64,000 bases of DNA, taken from assembly GCF_030552895.1 (NCBI RefSeq), contig NZ_CP130649.1, forward strand, positions 806,001 to 870,000, given 5' to 3'. A program made the position numbers and the translations under genes. Positions within the stretch are counted from its first letter, which is position 1. Each line of letters begins with the position of its first letter. Below the pieces are notes generated by a model that did no database searches, was not told the DNA's origin, and saw only the letters and a program-made list of their open reading frames with translations. Origin of the DNA: Tatumella ptyseos. GTDB taxonomy: Bacteria; Pseudomonadota; Gammaproteobacteria; Enterobacterales; Enterobacteriaceae. This document shows, piece after piece, positions 55,493 to 64,000 of this stretch.

Positions 55493-58029
55493 AAAAGATA
55501 AAAAAAAATAATTTAGTAATTAAATATAAAGTGTTATTAAACTTAATTCTAATATCTTTTTCTAATAATCTGTATGCAACTGAGAATGAGAGTAAAAAAA
55601 TAAAATTCAATACCAGTCTACTAACAGATTTCAATAAAAATATAGATGTATCTTGGTTGGAAAACGACAATATACCAGATGTTTTTGGAAAACAGGATGT
55701 GGATATATTGTTGAATGGAAAAAAAATGGGTCTGTTTAGTATTCAATTTATAAATAATAAGGATGGTGTAGTTAAACCCTGTATACCAATAAAAATACTA
55801 AGGAAAGTGAATTTAAATCAAGAAGCATTTGAAAAAATTAAGAGCGAGAGTTGTATTATCGTCGAGGATGTGCTTCCAGGTGCAAGGAGCCACTACGAAT
55901 ATGATGACGAAAATGTAGAAATAACATTACCGCAGATATATCTCAAAGAGACTCCTGAGGGCTATGTTGATCCTGCATTATGGGAGGACGGTATTAATGC
56001 TTTGACGACAAACTATACGTTAAGTGCAAGTAATTTTTTTCAGAGGCAGAATAAGAGAGATAGCGCATATTATGGAAATGTCTTTAGTATTTTGAGATTT
56101 AAACAATGGAGATTTTTTTCTTATGACACCTTCAGTGGAGGTAACCAAAGAGAAAATAGAATAAACCATTTACAGACCTATGCTAAAAGACCAATTAGAT
56201 CATTACGTGCGGAACTTTCCTTGGGTGACTTTTCGTCAACAGGCGAAAGATTTCCAAGCACTGCACTACGTGGCGTAGCACTCCAAACTGACGAGCGTAT
56301 GTTTCCTTGGACACAAAAAGGCTATGCACCAACAATAAACGGTATAGCAAATAGTAATGCGGTGGTCACGATAAGTCAGAATGGTAATACATTATATGAA
56401 AGAAGCGTTCCACCGGGTGAGTTTAGAATAAATGATCTTTATGCATTGGGTTATGGTGGAGATCTGACAGTACAAGTGAAGGAGAGTGATGGCAAGGTAA
56501 ATATTTACACCGTTCCATACAGTAATCTGCCTCAGCTTCTAAGGAAAGGATTCTATAAATACAGTCTAGTGAGTGGGAGGCTAGCGAATAAAGAAATTGA
56601 GGGTAGTACCATTGTTAATGAAGCAACCATTAGTTACGGAGTCTCGAACCAAGCCACTATTTTCGGAGGAGTGCAATATGTAACAGATAATACTTACAAA
56701 GCTGTTAATTCTGGCGTCGCGTTCAACACACCACTGGGTGCAATAAGCGGAGAAATGACACAGTCTTGGAGCGATAAGATAGAAGAAAAAAGTGATGGTA
56801 ATAGTTTTAAAGATAGGACGTTATTTAAGATTAGTTTGGCAAAAGTTTTTGATGATACTAAAACAAATTTCAATATTGCCAGCTACTATCTATCGGGAAA
56901 GAACTACTATAATTTAAATGATGCAATATATAAAAGAAAATTATTATATAAAGATGAAAGTTGGGATGTTGATCGTTACAGAAATAGGTTTGAAGTTGTG
57001 CTATCTCAACAACTAACTGATTCACTTGGTAGTTTTTCTTTAAGCTATTTAAGAGAGAAGGGAAATTATTCCGGTAAAAAAAATGATAAAAAAAACTCTT
57101 ATCTTATAGGTTACCGTAATAGTTATAATTCTCTAAGCTATAGTATAGGAATTAACAAAGCATTTACTAGTAATGGATATAATGAAACACAATATTATTT
57201 AAATCTATCAATGCCATTTGGATTTAAAGCTACACCAAGACCATCGTTAAATATGGGGTTGAGCTATAATAGCGACAACTCAACAGTCAGAACTTCAATT
57301 AACGGTACAGTGCAGCATCAATCTTCAACATCTAGTTTAAGTAGCTACTTTAGCCAATCATCAAAATACGGACCGGATTTTGGATTTAGCATAGGTAATA
57401 CAGATTCATATTTACAAAAAAATATAAACTATAGTCAAGGTAAGCAAAGTTATTCTCTAGGGGCAAATTTAAGTGGGGGAATATTGATTCATTCCGATGC
57501 AATACAATTTAGTTCATATCTACCTGATACGCTAGCCCTAATAGAAGCTAAAGGTGCCGAAGGGGCAAAAGTTTCTGGAAATACACATTCTAAAATTGAC
57601 CATAGAGGATACGGAATAAGTGGCGGTATTACTCCCTATCAAGAAAATATAATATTTTTACAAACTGAAGGTTCAAACCTGAGTTTTGATAGTAACGAGG
57701 ATAGCCAATTGGCAATCCCAACTGCATCTTCGATAGTGAAAAAAACGTTCTCTAATAAAAATGAAAAAACCTTGGTTGTGAAAGTAAAAGGTAAAGATGA
57801 TAAATGGTTACCTTTTGGAACTAATATTTATAGTGAAGGAAAGCTCGTTGGCACTTTAAGTCAAGGTGGCCTAGCACTTATTTCTTTAGATCATGGGATT
57901 GGTAATCTTAAGGTTAAAGGTATAAGAAATGGTCATAAGTTTGAATGCGATTTATTAATGGATAAAATTTCAATCGAGAAACTTAATGCTGTAAGTGGTT
58001 ATAGTTTTAATTTATTAACTTGTGAATAG
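55489..58029 (+). CDS. Outer-membrane usher of the second fimbria
   Basis: This 846-residue usher has a signal peptide (VLLNLILISFSNNLYA), an N-domain with FNTSLLTDFNKNIDVSWLEN, the barrel with LGDFSSTGERFPSTALRGVA and PPGEFRINDLYALGYGGDLT, and C-terminal domains ending GYSFNLLTCE. It assembles the pilin and adhesin encoded beside it. The second usher is much more AT-rich than the first and does not look like a recent duplicate. Confidence 0.93.
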   Translation: MKKIKKNNLVIKYKVLLNLILISFSNNLYATENESKKIKFNTSLLTDFNKNIDVSWLENDNIPDVFGKQDVDILLNGKKMGLFSIQFINNKDGVVKPCIPIKILRKVNLNQEAFEKIKSESCIIVEDVLPGARSHYEYDDENVEITLPQIYLKETPEGYVDPALWEDGINALTTNYTLSASNFFQRQNKRDSAYYGNVFSILRFKQWRFFSYDTFSGGNQRENRINHLQTYAKRPIRSLRAELSLGDFSSTGERFPSTALRGVALQTDERMFPWTQKGYAPTINGIANSNAVVTISQNGNTLYERSVPPGEFRINDLYALGYGGDLTVQVKESDGKVNIYTVPYSNLPQLLRKGFYKYSLVSGRLANKEIEGSTIVNEATISYGVSNQATIFGGVQYVTDNTYKAVNSGVAFNTPLGAISGEMTQSWSDKIEEKSDGNSFKDRTLFKISLAKVFDDTKTNFNIASYYLSGKNYYNLNDAIYKRKLLYKDESWDVDRYRNRFEVVLSQQLTDSLGSFSLSYLREKGNYSGKKNDKKNSYLIGYRNSYNSLSYSIGINKAFTSNGYNETQYYLNLSMPFGFKATPRPSLNMGLSYNSDNSTVRTSINGTVQHQSSTSSLSSYFSQSSKYGPDFGFSIGNTDSYLQKNINYSQGKQSYSLGANLSGGILIHSDAIQFSSYLPDTLALIEAKGAEGAKVSGNTHSKIDHRGYGISGGITPYQENIIFLQTEGSNLSFDSNEDSQLAIPTASSIVKKTFSNKNEKTLVVKVKGKDDKWLPFGTNIYSEGKLVGTLSQGGLALISLDHGIGNLKVKGIRNGHKFECDLLMDKISIEKLNAVSGYSFNLLTCE

Positions 58030-58045
58030 ATTCGTAGGGGTTGAT

Positions 58046-59011
58046 ATGAGGCGATACAGTATTATCGCTTGTATGTTAATTATAATAATAAGTTATAGTC
58101 AAAACATACAAGCAAAATGTATGATTATGAGTGATGCTAAAACAATTTATTTTCCAGCAGTGACTTTATCAGCTTCTGAGAAAGGAACGGTTAATACTAT
58201 ATTATATCGATACTCCCTACCAATGAATGGTTTAAGCTATACTTGTGGGCAGGCCATAGTTTCTACTTGGAAATCTGAATTTTTAAGACCTGAATTTAAT
58301 AGTACTAATATTCAAAATACATATACCACTGGAATACCAGGTATTGGAATAAGAGTAAAGTGGCCTGAGAGTCGGGGACAAAATGCATGGATACCAGGCT
58401 CATATAGTTGTACAGGATACTGTATGGAGCAACCTGATAATATTATAATCGAATTTATTCAGACAGGGACTATTAGGTCTGGGATACTGCAGGCAGGTGA
58501 ATTAGCCAAAATCTCTCTTTTTGCAAATAATAATCCACAAGACAGTATATTAATGATGAATATTAATATTGGACAGGTCGACGTAAACGTCAGAAGTTGC
58601 TCGATATACGCGAGCAATAATTCAATAAACTTAGGTGATTATGTACTGACAGATGTTAAAAAAAATGGATTTCAAGGGGAAATGAAGGACTTCTCAATTA
58701 CGTTAGACTGCCCTGAAAGGTCTTCAGCAAAAATTCAATTTGATGGTACGAATCCTTGGGGGATGAGTGGAGGGACGCTAGTTAGCAATGGTACAGCGAA
58801 ATATGCTTATACACGCCTCTATTCTAAATTGGGAAGTCGCTATAAAGAATTAACATTAAATAGCTTGATAAGTTTTGGAAGTGTTGCCACTTTCACAGGA
58901 AGTAGACAAGTAGAATACGCTGCACAAATGTATTTTGATGACTCTAATAGAAGCGCAGTCACAGCGGGAAATGTGAACTCAAGTGTAGTCTACACGCTAT
59001 CAATCGATTAA
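58046..59011 (+). CDS. Fimbrial tip adhesin of the second fimbria
   Basis: The 321-residue protein starts at the ATG at 58046 with AGGGG six bases upstream; a GTG at 58022 inside the usher end is possible. A signal peptide (MLIIIISYSQNIQA) leads into a lectin-like domain with YTTGIPGIGIRVKW and two cysteine-rich turns (YSCTGYCMEQ). A pilin domain (about 190-321) with RSCSIYASNNSINLGDYVL, ITLDCPERSSAKIQFDGT and a final VNSSVVYTLSID strand completes it. The lectin motif matches that of the adhesin at 7042-8031. The TpsB gene follows 12 bases later. Confidence 0.85.
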   Translation: MRRYSIIACMLIIIISYSQNIQAKCMIMSDAKTIYFPAVTLSASEKGTVNTILYRYSLPMNGLSYTCGQAIVSTWKSEFLRPEFNSTNIQNTYTTGIPGIGIRVKWPESRGQNAWIPGSYSCTGYCMEQPDNIIIEFIQTGTIRSGILQAGELAKISLFANNNPQDSILMMNINIGQVDVNVRSCSIYASNNSINLGDYVLTDVKKNGFQGEMKDFSITLDCPERSSAKIQFDGTNPWGMSGGTLVSNGTAKYAYTRLYSKLGSRYKELTLNSLISFGSVATFTGSRQVEYAAQMYFDDSNRSAVTAGNVNSSVVYTLSID

Positions 59012-59023
59012 AAGGAATTATTG

Positions 59024-60763
59024 ATGAGAAGCATTGCGTTTAAAATAACCTTCTGTATTGGGTTTATTATATCATTGCCAACTAATGCAGAATTATTCAC
59101 GAGTGAAAACGATGCTAAGAGGAATATAGATCTCCTTGAAAGGCAACGATTACGTGAACAAGTAGAAGAAGAAAAAAAGCAAGAGAGAGAGTATTTAGAA
59201 AATAAAACCATCGAAAAAAACACTTTTAATAAAAACATCGGTGGTAATAACTATAAATTTAAAGTTACAAAAATAGAATTACTGAATGATAATGTTTACA
59301 ACCTATCGTCCCAACGAAGTAATATAATAGAAAAATATATTAACACCGAGATGGGGAACGCAGAGATATTTAACTTGATTGCGGAGCTGACTAATTTTTA
59401 TATAAAGAAGGGTTTTGTCACCACTCAAGTAACTGTTGTACCTAGCACTTTAAAAGATGGAGAGCTAACCCTACGTGTTTTATGGGGTACATTATTAAAT
59501 TTCCAACATAACGGCAAAAATCCTGGAGTGAGAGAAAAAATTCGCTTATTTTCAGCAATGCCTTTTGCTGAAGGTAAACCTCTAAATATTTCAGATATTG
59601 ACCAAGCATTAGATAATATTATGCGAGTTTCCCCGTCAGATCGATTACAGATAGCTGCTACTGATAAGACTGGGAAGTCAATCATTAATCATATAAGTGA
59701 ACGAAATATTCCATTATCACTACATATGGGAATGAACAATTCAGGCTATAAAGATAGCGGTTGGAATCAGTACTATGCAAGTTCCACCTTAAAGAACATT
59801 GTGGGTATTAACGATCTCCTAAATTATTATTATTCCTATAATGACTTAAATAATAAAAACGATAAGCAGAACTCTAAAAGTATTTCTTATTCATTCCCTT
59901 TCGGATACTGGGTTGCTGATTTCTCCTATTACCAATCAAATTATATCAAGACTATAGGAGGAATGTATAATGGTGGTTATAAATCTGATGGGAGTTCAAG
60001 ACGCTATACTTTAAAGATTTCTAATACTCTGTTTAGAAATGATAAAGGTAAGGTTACTGGATATCTAAAAACTGAGAGTAGAAAGAATAGTAATAATATA
60101 ATGAATGTTCCAATCTCTGTATCCAGTAAAAATTATAGCAGCGTTAGTTCAGGATTGACTTGGGTTGGTCCATTTTCTAACGGCTGGGGATATACCGATC
60201 TAAGTATGACAATGGGTCGTCCCTGGTTCAATTCTGCATGGAAAAATGATCCGGATCTAAAGGGATTTGATATAAATTACAAGAAAATAAATGGAATTTT
60301 CAACTGGAACAAAAATCTCTTCGAATTAATTCCTGGTAAAGCAAGTATTGATTATGAATTTAACGGTGCATTTCAATATACAACTGATCAGCTTGTAAGT
60401 GATGCGAGATATACCATTGGTGATGAGTATACTATTAGGGGATATAAAGAGAATTCAATCTCGGCTGAACGAGTGGCATGGATCTCTAATACCTTTAAAA
60501 TTCCAGTGAACGTCAATTACGCTACAATATATAAAATATCTCCTTTCGTAGGTATTGATCTCGGCATGGCGAGAAAGAATTGTTTATCAGATTCATCGTG
60601 CGATAAAGATTATTTAAGTGGTGCTGCAGCGGGTATTAAATTTAATAGTAAGTATTTTAATAGTTCTGTAAGTAGTGGTTGGCCGATGAAAAAGCCAAAA
60701 TCTCTGCAAACGACTAAGTTAGATAATTATAATTTATATTTCAATTTCGACATTGGTTTCTAA
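59024..60763 (+). CDS. Two-partner secretion transporter TpsB (FhaC/ShlB family)
   Basis: The 579-residue protein starts at the ATG at 59024 (AAGGAATT upstream). A signal peptide (IAFKITFCIGFIISLPTNA) is followed by a charged N-terminal helix, two POTRA domains (about 70-220, with YKFKVTKIELLNDNVYN and TLRVLWGTLLNFQHNGKN), and a 16-strand barrel whose loop 6 has the family motif YTIRGYKENSISAERVAWIS. It translocates the TpsA partner across the outer membrane. It follows a fimbrial adhesin gene by 12 bases, an unusual neighbour. Confidence 0.93.
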   Translation: MRSIAFKITFCIGFIISLPTNAELFTSENDAKRNIDLLERQRLREQVEEEKKQEREYLENKTIEKNTFNKNIGGNNYKFKVTKIELLNDNVYNLSSQRSNIIEKYINTEMGNAEIFNLIAELTNFYIKKGFVTTQVTVVPSTLKDGELTLRVLWGTLLNFQHNGKNPGVREKIRLFSAMPFAEGKPLNISDIDQALDNIMRVSPSDRLQIAATDKTGKSIINHISERNIPLSLHMGMNNSGYKDSGWNQYYASSTLKNIVGINDLLNYYYSYNDLNNKNDKQNSKSISYSFPFGYWVADFSYYQSNYIKTIGGMYNGGYKSDGSSRRYTLKISNTLFRNDKGKVTGYLKTESRKNSNNIMNVPISVSSKNYSSVSSGLTWVGPFSNGWGYTDLSMTMGRPWFNSAWKNDPDLKGFDINYKKINGIFNWNKNLFELIPGKASIDYEFNGAFQYTTDQLVSDARYTIGDEYTIRGYKENSISAERVAWISNTFKIPVNVNYATIYKISPFVGIDLGMARKNCLSDSSCDKDYLSGAAAGIKFNSKYFNSSVSSGWPMKKPKSLQTTKLDNYNLYFNFDIGF

Positions 60764-60784
60764 TCGATTATTTGGTGACAATAA

Positions 60785-63700
60785 ATGAAAAGCCCTAAAA
60801 ATTTTAAAGTTTCTCCTCTGTTTCTATCAATAACCTCTTTTTTTCCTATTTACGTTGATGCTCAAGTTATCGTTGATAACAAAGGGGCTAGTAATACATC
60901 AATAACAACTGCAGCGAATGGTGTTCCGGTAATCGATATTAATAACCCAGATAATTATGGTGTGTCACATAATAAATATACGGATTTCAATGTCGGTAAA
61001 GAAGGGATTATATTTAATAATAGTACAAAGGAAGGCGTCTCGCAAATTGGTGGTTTCGTTATTAATAACCCAAATATTAACAGAGAAGCTTCGGCTATCA
61101 TTAATGAAGTCACTGGTGTAAAGGGGACTCAATTAAATGGAACAATGGAAATTTTTGGGCGTAAAGCCGATCTCATCATCGCAAATGAAAATGGGATTTC
61201 TGTTAACGGCTTAGCGACACTTAACACGAATAATCTTACTCTCTCAACAGGTAGCCTGCATCGAGGCTCAGATGGAAGTATCCTATTATCTGTCGAGCGA
61301 GGAAATATTTCCATTGAAGGTTTAGGCGTTAATACTGTAGGTGTCTCTTATTTTGATTTGATTAGCCGTACTGCTTTGCTTACCGGTGAAATTAACGGTC
61401 AAGCAAATTTAAAAATCGTTACTGGTAAGAACGATTACAATATTGAAAAAAGAGAACACTCCGTACGTGAACAGACTGCTGAGGATTCGCCAGCAGTCGC
61501 AATCAGTGCAAGCCAATTAGGCTCTATGTATGGAAATCGTATTCAATTGATAAGCACTGAAAGTGGGGCTGGGGTCCACCATGAGGGGAGTATAATCGGG
61601 GGTAAAGGTATTGAAATCACCGCTAATGGTGATATCCATTTAACTTCCTTAGCTACCGATGAAGGCAGTCTGCATGTAAGCGGAAATTCTATTTCTTTAA
61701 CTAATAATGATACAGCAAAATTGGGTGGTATTAGTGCCCAGAATGATATTATTCTAAAAGCTCTATCTACTATAGATCTTAGGTCAGACATTGTCTCACA
61801 TCAAGGCATGATAACTATCAATGCTAATGATTTGTTACAAACTTCAGCTAAACTCCTAGCAAATAAAGGTCTTACTAAGTCTAACGATATTCCTGGCATT
61901 AAAATTAATGTTGGCAATAAGTATTCACTAAAAGGGGATTTATATGCTGTAGACAGTAGTGGAAAAAAATTGAATGAAGCAAAGATAATATTAGAAAATG
62001 GTAATTATATAGTCAGCGTAAATAATGTAAAGATTACTGACGCACTAGTGTATTCAGATGCAAGTATTAGCACTTTAAACTCTAACATTGAAGTTACTGC
62101 TAACCACTTCGACAACCAAAGTGGGGTTATTTCAACTCGTAATGGTACGTTGGAGTTAACTATCAACGAAACACTTTTGAACAATGGTATTGTTCAAGCC
62201 AAGGGTTCACTAATCCTACATGGTAAAAAATTTAAAAATAATGGGGTTATAAATACTACTGGTCGATTACTATTCAAACTCGGTAGTTTAGATAATAACG
62301 GCTCGCTATTCGCTAACAATATAGATATCACGACGAATAATTTAAAAAACTCTGGAGTATTACTCTCTGAAAATGGTGATATTTCAATCGATGTGTCAGG
62401 TAGTGAGACTTTTGAGAATAGTGGTCTATTAAAAGGGAGTAACGTTAACTTAGCAATATCAGGGGAGTTAATAAATAGTGGCAATATTAATTCAAATAAG
62501 AACCTTTCAGTCAAGTCTAAGGCTTTAAAAAATACCAATAAAATTATTTCAGATAATGCGATCGATATTACTATTGATAACGGTCTTGTTAATAGTGGGA
62601 AAGACGCTTTTATCTCCTCAGGTAAGAGCCTTTCCATTGTAAAATCCAATAACGATAAAACGGCAAGTCTCTTCAATGATAGCCAAGCAGTACTACAGTC
62701 TGGAGGAGTAATATCAATTAATAATATTAATAGTATTACTAATGAAGGGTTGATCGCTGCTCAGGATAAGTTAGCCATGAATAATGGTGAAGAATTATCT
62801 AATGATAAAGGCCGTTTACAAGGTTCGACTATTAATATATCCAATTACGATGTTTTTTCTAATAAGGATAATGCTAAAGTTTTAGCTGCTAATGATATTA
62901 AAGTAAACGATGTCGATGTGGTTATAAATGATAAGTCGACTATCGCAGCCTATAACAATATTCTTATAGCGAATATCCTGGAATTTAAAAATAGTTTATC
63001 TGAATTATCAGCCACCTATCAATTGAATCTAAATAACATAGATAAGTTAGACAATAAAATATCAAGTGTATCCTCAACTTCTGGTGATATTTTTTTAAAT
63101 TCGATTCATGAAATTAATAATACAGTTGGCAGTGTTTTATCTGCAGCCAATAATGTTCTTATAAAAGATAGTGGTGAAATACGGAACTCTGAAAATTCTT
63201 TTATTCAAGCCAATAATAACATCGAAATCAGCAATATTAATAATTTAAAAAATTACGGAAACCTTCTAGCACAAGCAGGCATGATAGTAAGAGATGTTAC
63301 TAATTTAATAAACTCTGGCGATACAGCAATTATCCAAGCAACAAATATTTTGCTTGAAAAAATTAAGATAATTACCAATAAAAATACCGCTTCTATTTTG
63401 GCAGATAATACTCTCAATGTAGAAAAAACAGAAACTCTTTTAAATGATTTGTCAGCATTAATTCAAGCCAGTAAAGCAAATATCTCTGTCGAAGTTCTAA
63501 AGAATCAAGGTTATCAATCTTATATTATCTCAGATAGTGACCTTAACATCACTGCTGATTCAGTTAGTAATGAAAATGAAGCTGGTATTTTTTCAAATAA
63601 TCTATTACATATTGAGGCTGCCGATGTCATCAACGGGGATAATAGTGATATCAATAGTTATCAATTCTCGATAGTATCAGATAATCTTGTCAATAAAGGG

Positions 63701-64000
63701 ACAATATCCTCCCAAAATTCAATGTCAGGTGATGTGATCACGACTAGCTCTTTCGATAATAAATCAGGCAGAGTTTTATCTGACGGATCTCTCACTATTA
63801 ATACCGGGGATTATATTGCTAATGATGCGAGTAGTATTTTTTCAGCGAAGCTATTATCTCTAAATCTCGTTAAGGATTTTAATAACGATCTAGCCGGTAG
63901 ATTGACAACTAATGGGATGCTAAGTATTTCAACTTTAGGTGATATCAATATAAATAAAGTCATCGAGTCCCATGGAGGAGTAACGCTATCTTCTTCGGTT
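60785..64000 (+). CDS. Two-partner secretion exoprotein TpsA (filamentous haemagglutinin-like), N-terminal 1072 residues
   Basis: The frame starting at the ATG at 60785 stays open to the window end. After a signal peptide (SPLFLSITSFFPIYVDA) comes the TPS secretion domain (about 30-270), with VIVDNKGASNTSITTAANGV, the NPNI and NEV motifs in VINNPNINREASAIINEV, and ANENGISVNGLATLN in place of the usual NPNGI. The rest is a long beta-helix of Asn/Ser/Ile-rich haemagglutinin-type repeats (LKNSGVLLSENGDISID and many alike). It starts 21 bases after tpsB. Whether it is a plain adhesin or a CdiA-type toxin with a C-terminal effector cannot be told because the end is outside the window. Confidence 0.92.
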   Translation, partial: MKSPKNFKVSPLFLSITSFFPIYVDAQVIVDNKGASNTSITTAANGVPVIDINNPDNYGVSHNKYTDFNVGKEGIIFNNSTKEGVSQIGGFVINNPNINREASAIINEVTGVKGTQLNGTMEIFGRKADLIIANENGISVNGLATLNTNNLTLSTGSLHRGSDGSILLSVERGNISIEGLGVNTVGVSYFDLISRTALLTGEINGQANLKIVTGKNDYNIEKREHSVREQTAEDSPAVAISASQLGSMYGNRIQLISTESGAGVHHEGSIIGGKGIEITANGDIHLTSLATDEGSLHVSGNSISLTNNDTAKLGGISAQNDIILKALSTIDLRSDIVSHQGMITINANDLLQTSAKLLANKGLTKSNDIPGIKINVGNKYSLKGDLYAVDSSGKKLNEAKIILENGNYIVSVNNVKITDALVYSDASISTLNSNIEVTANHFDNQSGVISTRNGTLELTINETLLNNGIVQAKGSLILHGKKFKNNGVINTTGRLLFKLGSLDNNGSLFANNIDITTNNLKNSGVLLSENGDISIDVSGSETFENSGLLKGSNVNLAISGELINSGNINSNKNLSVKSKALKNTNKIISDNAIDITIDNGLVNSGKDAFISSGKSLSIVKSNNDKTASLFNDSQAVLQSGGVISINNINSITNEGLIAAQDKLAMNNGEELSNDKGRLQGSTINISNYDVFSNKDNAKVLAANDIKVNDVDVVINDKSTIAAYNNILIANILEFKNSLSELSATYQLNLNNIDKLDNKISSVSSTSGDIFLNSIHEINNTVGSVLSAANNVLIKDSGEIRNSENSFIQANNNIEISNINNLKNYGNLLAQAGMIVRDVTNLINSGDTAIIQATNILLEKIKIITNKNTASILADNTLNVEKTETLLNDLSALIQASKANISVEVLKNQGYQSYIISDSDLNITADSVSNENEAGIFSNNLLHIEAADVINGDNSDINSYQFSIVSDNLVNKGTISSQNSMSGDVITTSSFDNKSGRVLSDGSLTINTGDYIANDASSIFSAKLLSLNLVKDFNNDLAGRLTTNGMLSISTLGDININKVIESHGGVTLSSSV

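Noticed and set aside
62194..62676. A leftward 160-codon frame inside tpsA
   Set aside because: It is opposite the open, in-frame TpsA repeat region; the hydrophobic, Leu-rich look is the reverse complement of the Asn-rich repeats.

Overview
The window comes from a moderately AT-rich member of the Enterobacterales, possibly Erwiniaceae; I cannot name the genus. The evidence is conserved gene order: mltB-pncC-recA-recX-alaS-csrA-tRNA-Ser/4x tRNA-Arg-gshA-micA-luxS, and the corB(yfjD)-ypjD pair divergent from ffh-rpsP-rimM-trmD-rplS. The MicA sRNA has a 5' end that looks the same as the E. coli one, and recA has a textbook LexA box.

Layout. (1) 1-5.2 kb: a sulfur/organosulfur-type flavin monooxygenase group (an NtaA/DszA-like fragment at the window edge and two tandem SfnB/DszC-like genes), a divergent TSUP sulfite/sulfonate-type exporter, an Asp/Glu racemase gene broken by an amber codon, and a flavin reductase. 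(2) 5.2-29.8 kb: a type VI secretion system (T6SS) physically interwoven with a chaperone-usher fimbria. The leftward arm is tssF-tssG-tssA-fimbrial adhesin-GlcNAc-type glycosyltransferase-DcrB/EagR-like chaperone. The rightward arm is pilin-chaperone-usher-pilin-tssB-tssC-hcp-tssJ-tssK-tssL-tssM-vgrG-PAAR-unknown-tssE. No tssH/clpV is present. The tip adhesin of the fimbria sits inside the T6SS arm, translationally coupled to tssA. (3) 29.9-33.5 kb: a LuxR-type regulator and an autotransporter. (4) 33.7-43.5 kb: housekeeping genes, tRNAs and MicA. (5) 43.8-45.3 kb: a decayed polymorphic-toxin tail and a decayed immunity-like gene. (6) 45.3-53.3 kb: DUF2171 protein, GH15 glycosidase, CorB, YpjD, Ffh and the trmD operon. 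(7) 53.4-64 kb: a strikingly AT-rich adhesion island. After about 0.8 kb without genes it holds pilin-chaperone-usher-adhesin-TpsB-TpsA in one tightly spaced row, so a chaperone-usher pilus and a two-partner secretion system appear to share one operon; TpsA runs off the window.

How the parts may work together. The two fimbrial adhesins share a lectin-domain motif although their operons differ. In region 2 the arrangement suggests coordinated production of a contact organelle and the T6SS, with a pilus holding the target cell and the T6SS firing. In region 7 two outer-membrane adhesin export routes are co-expressed. Both statements are inferences from gene order, not demonstrated functions.
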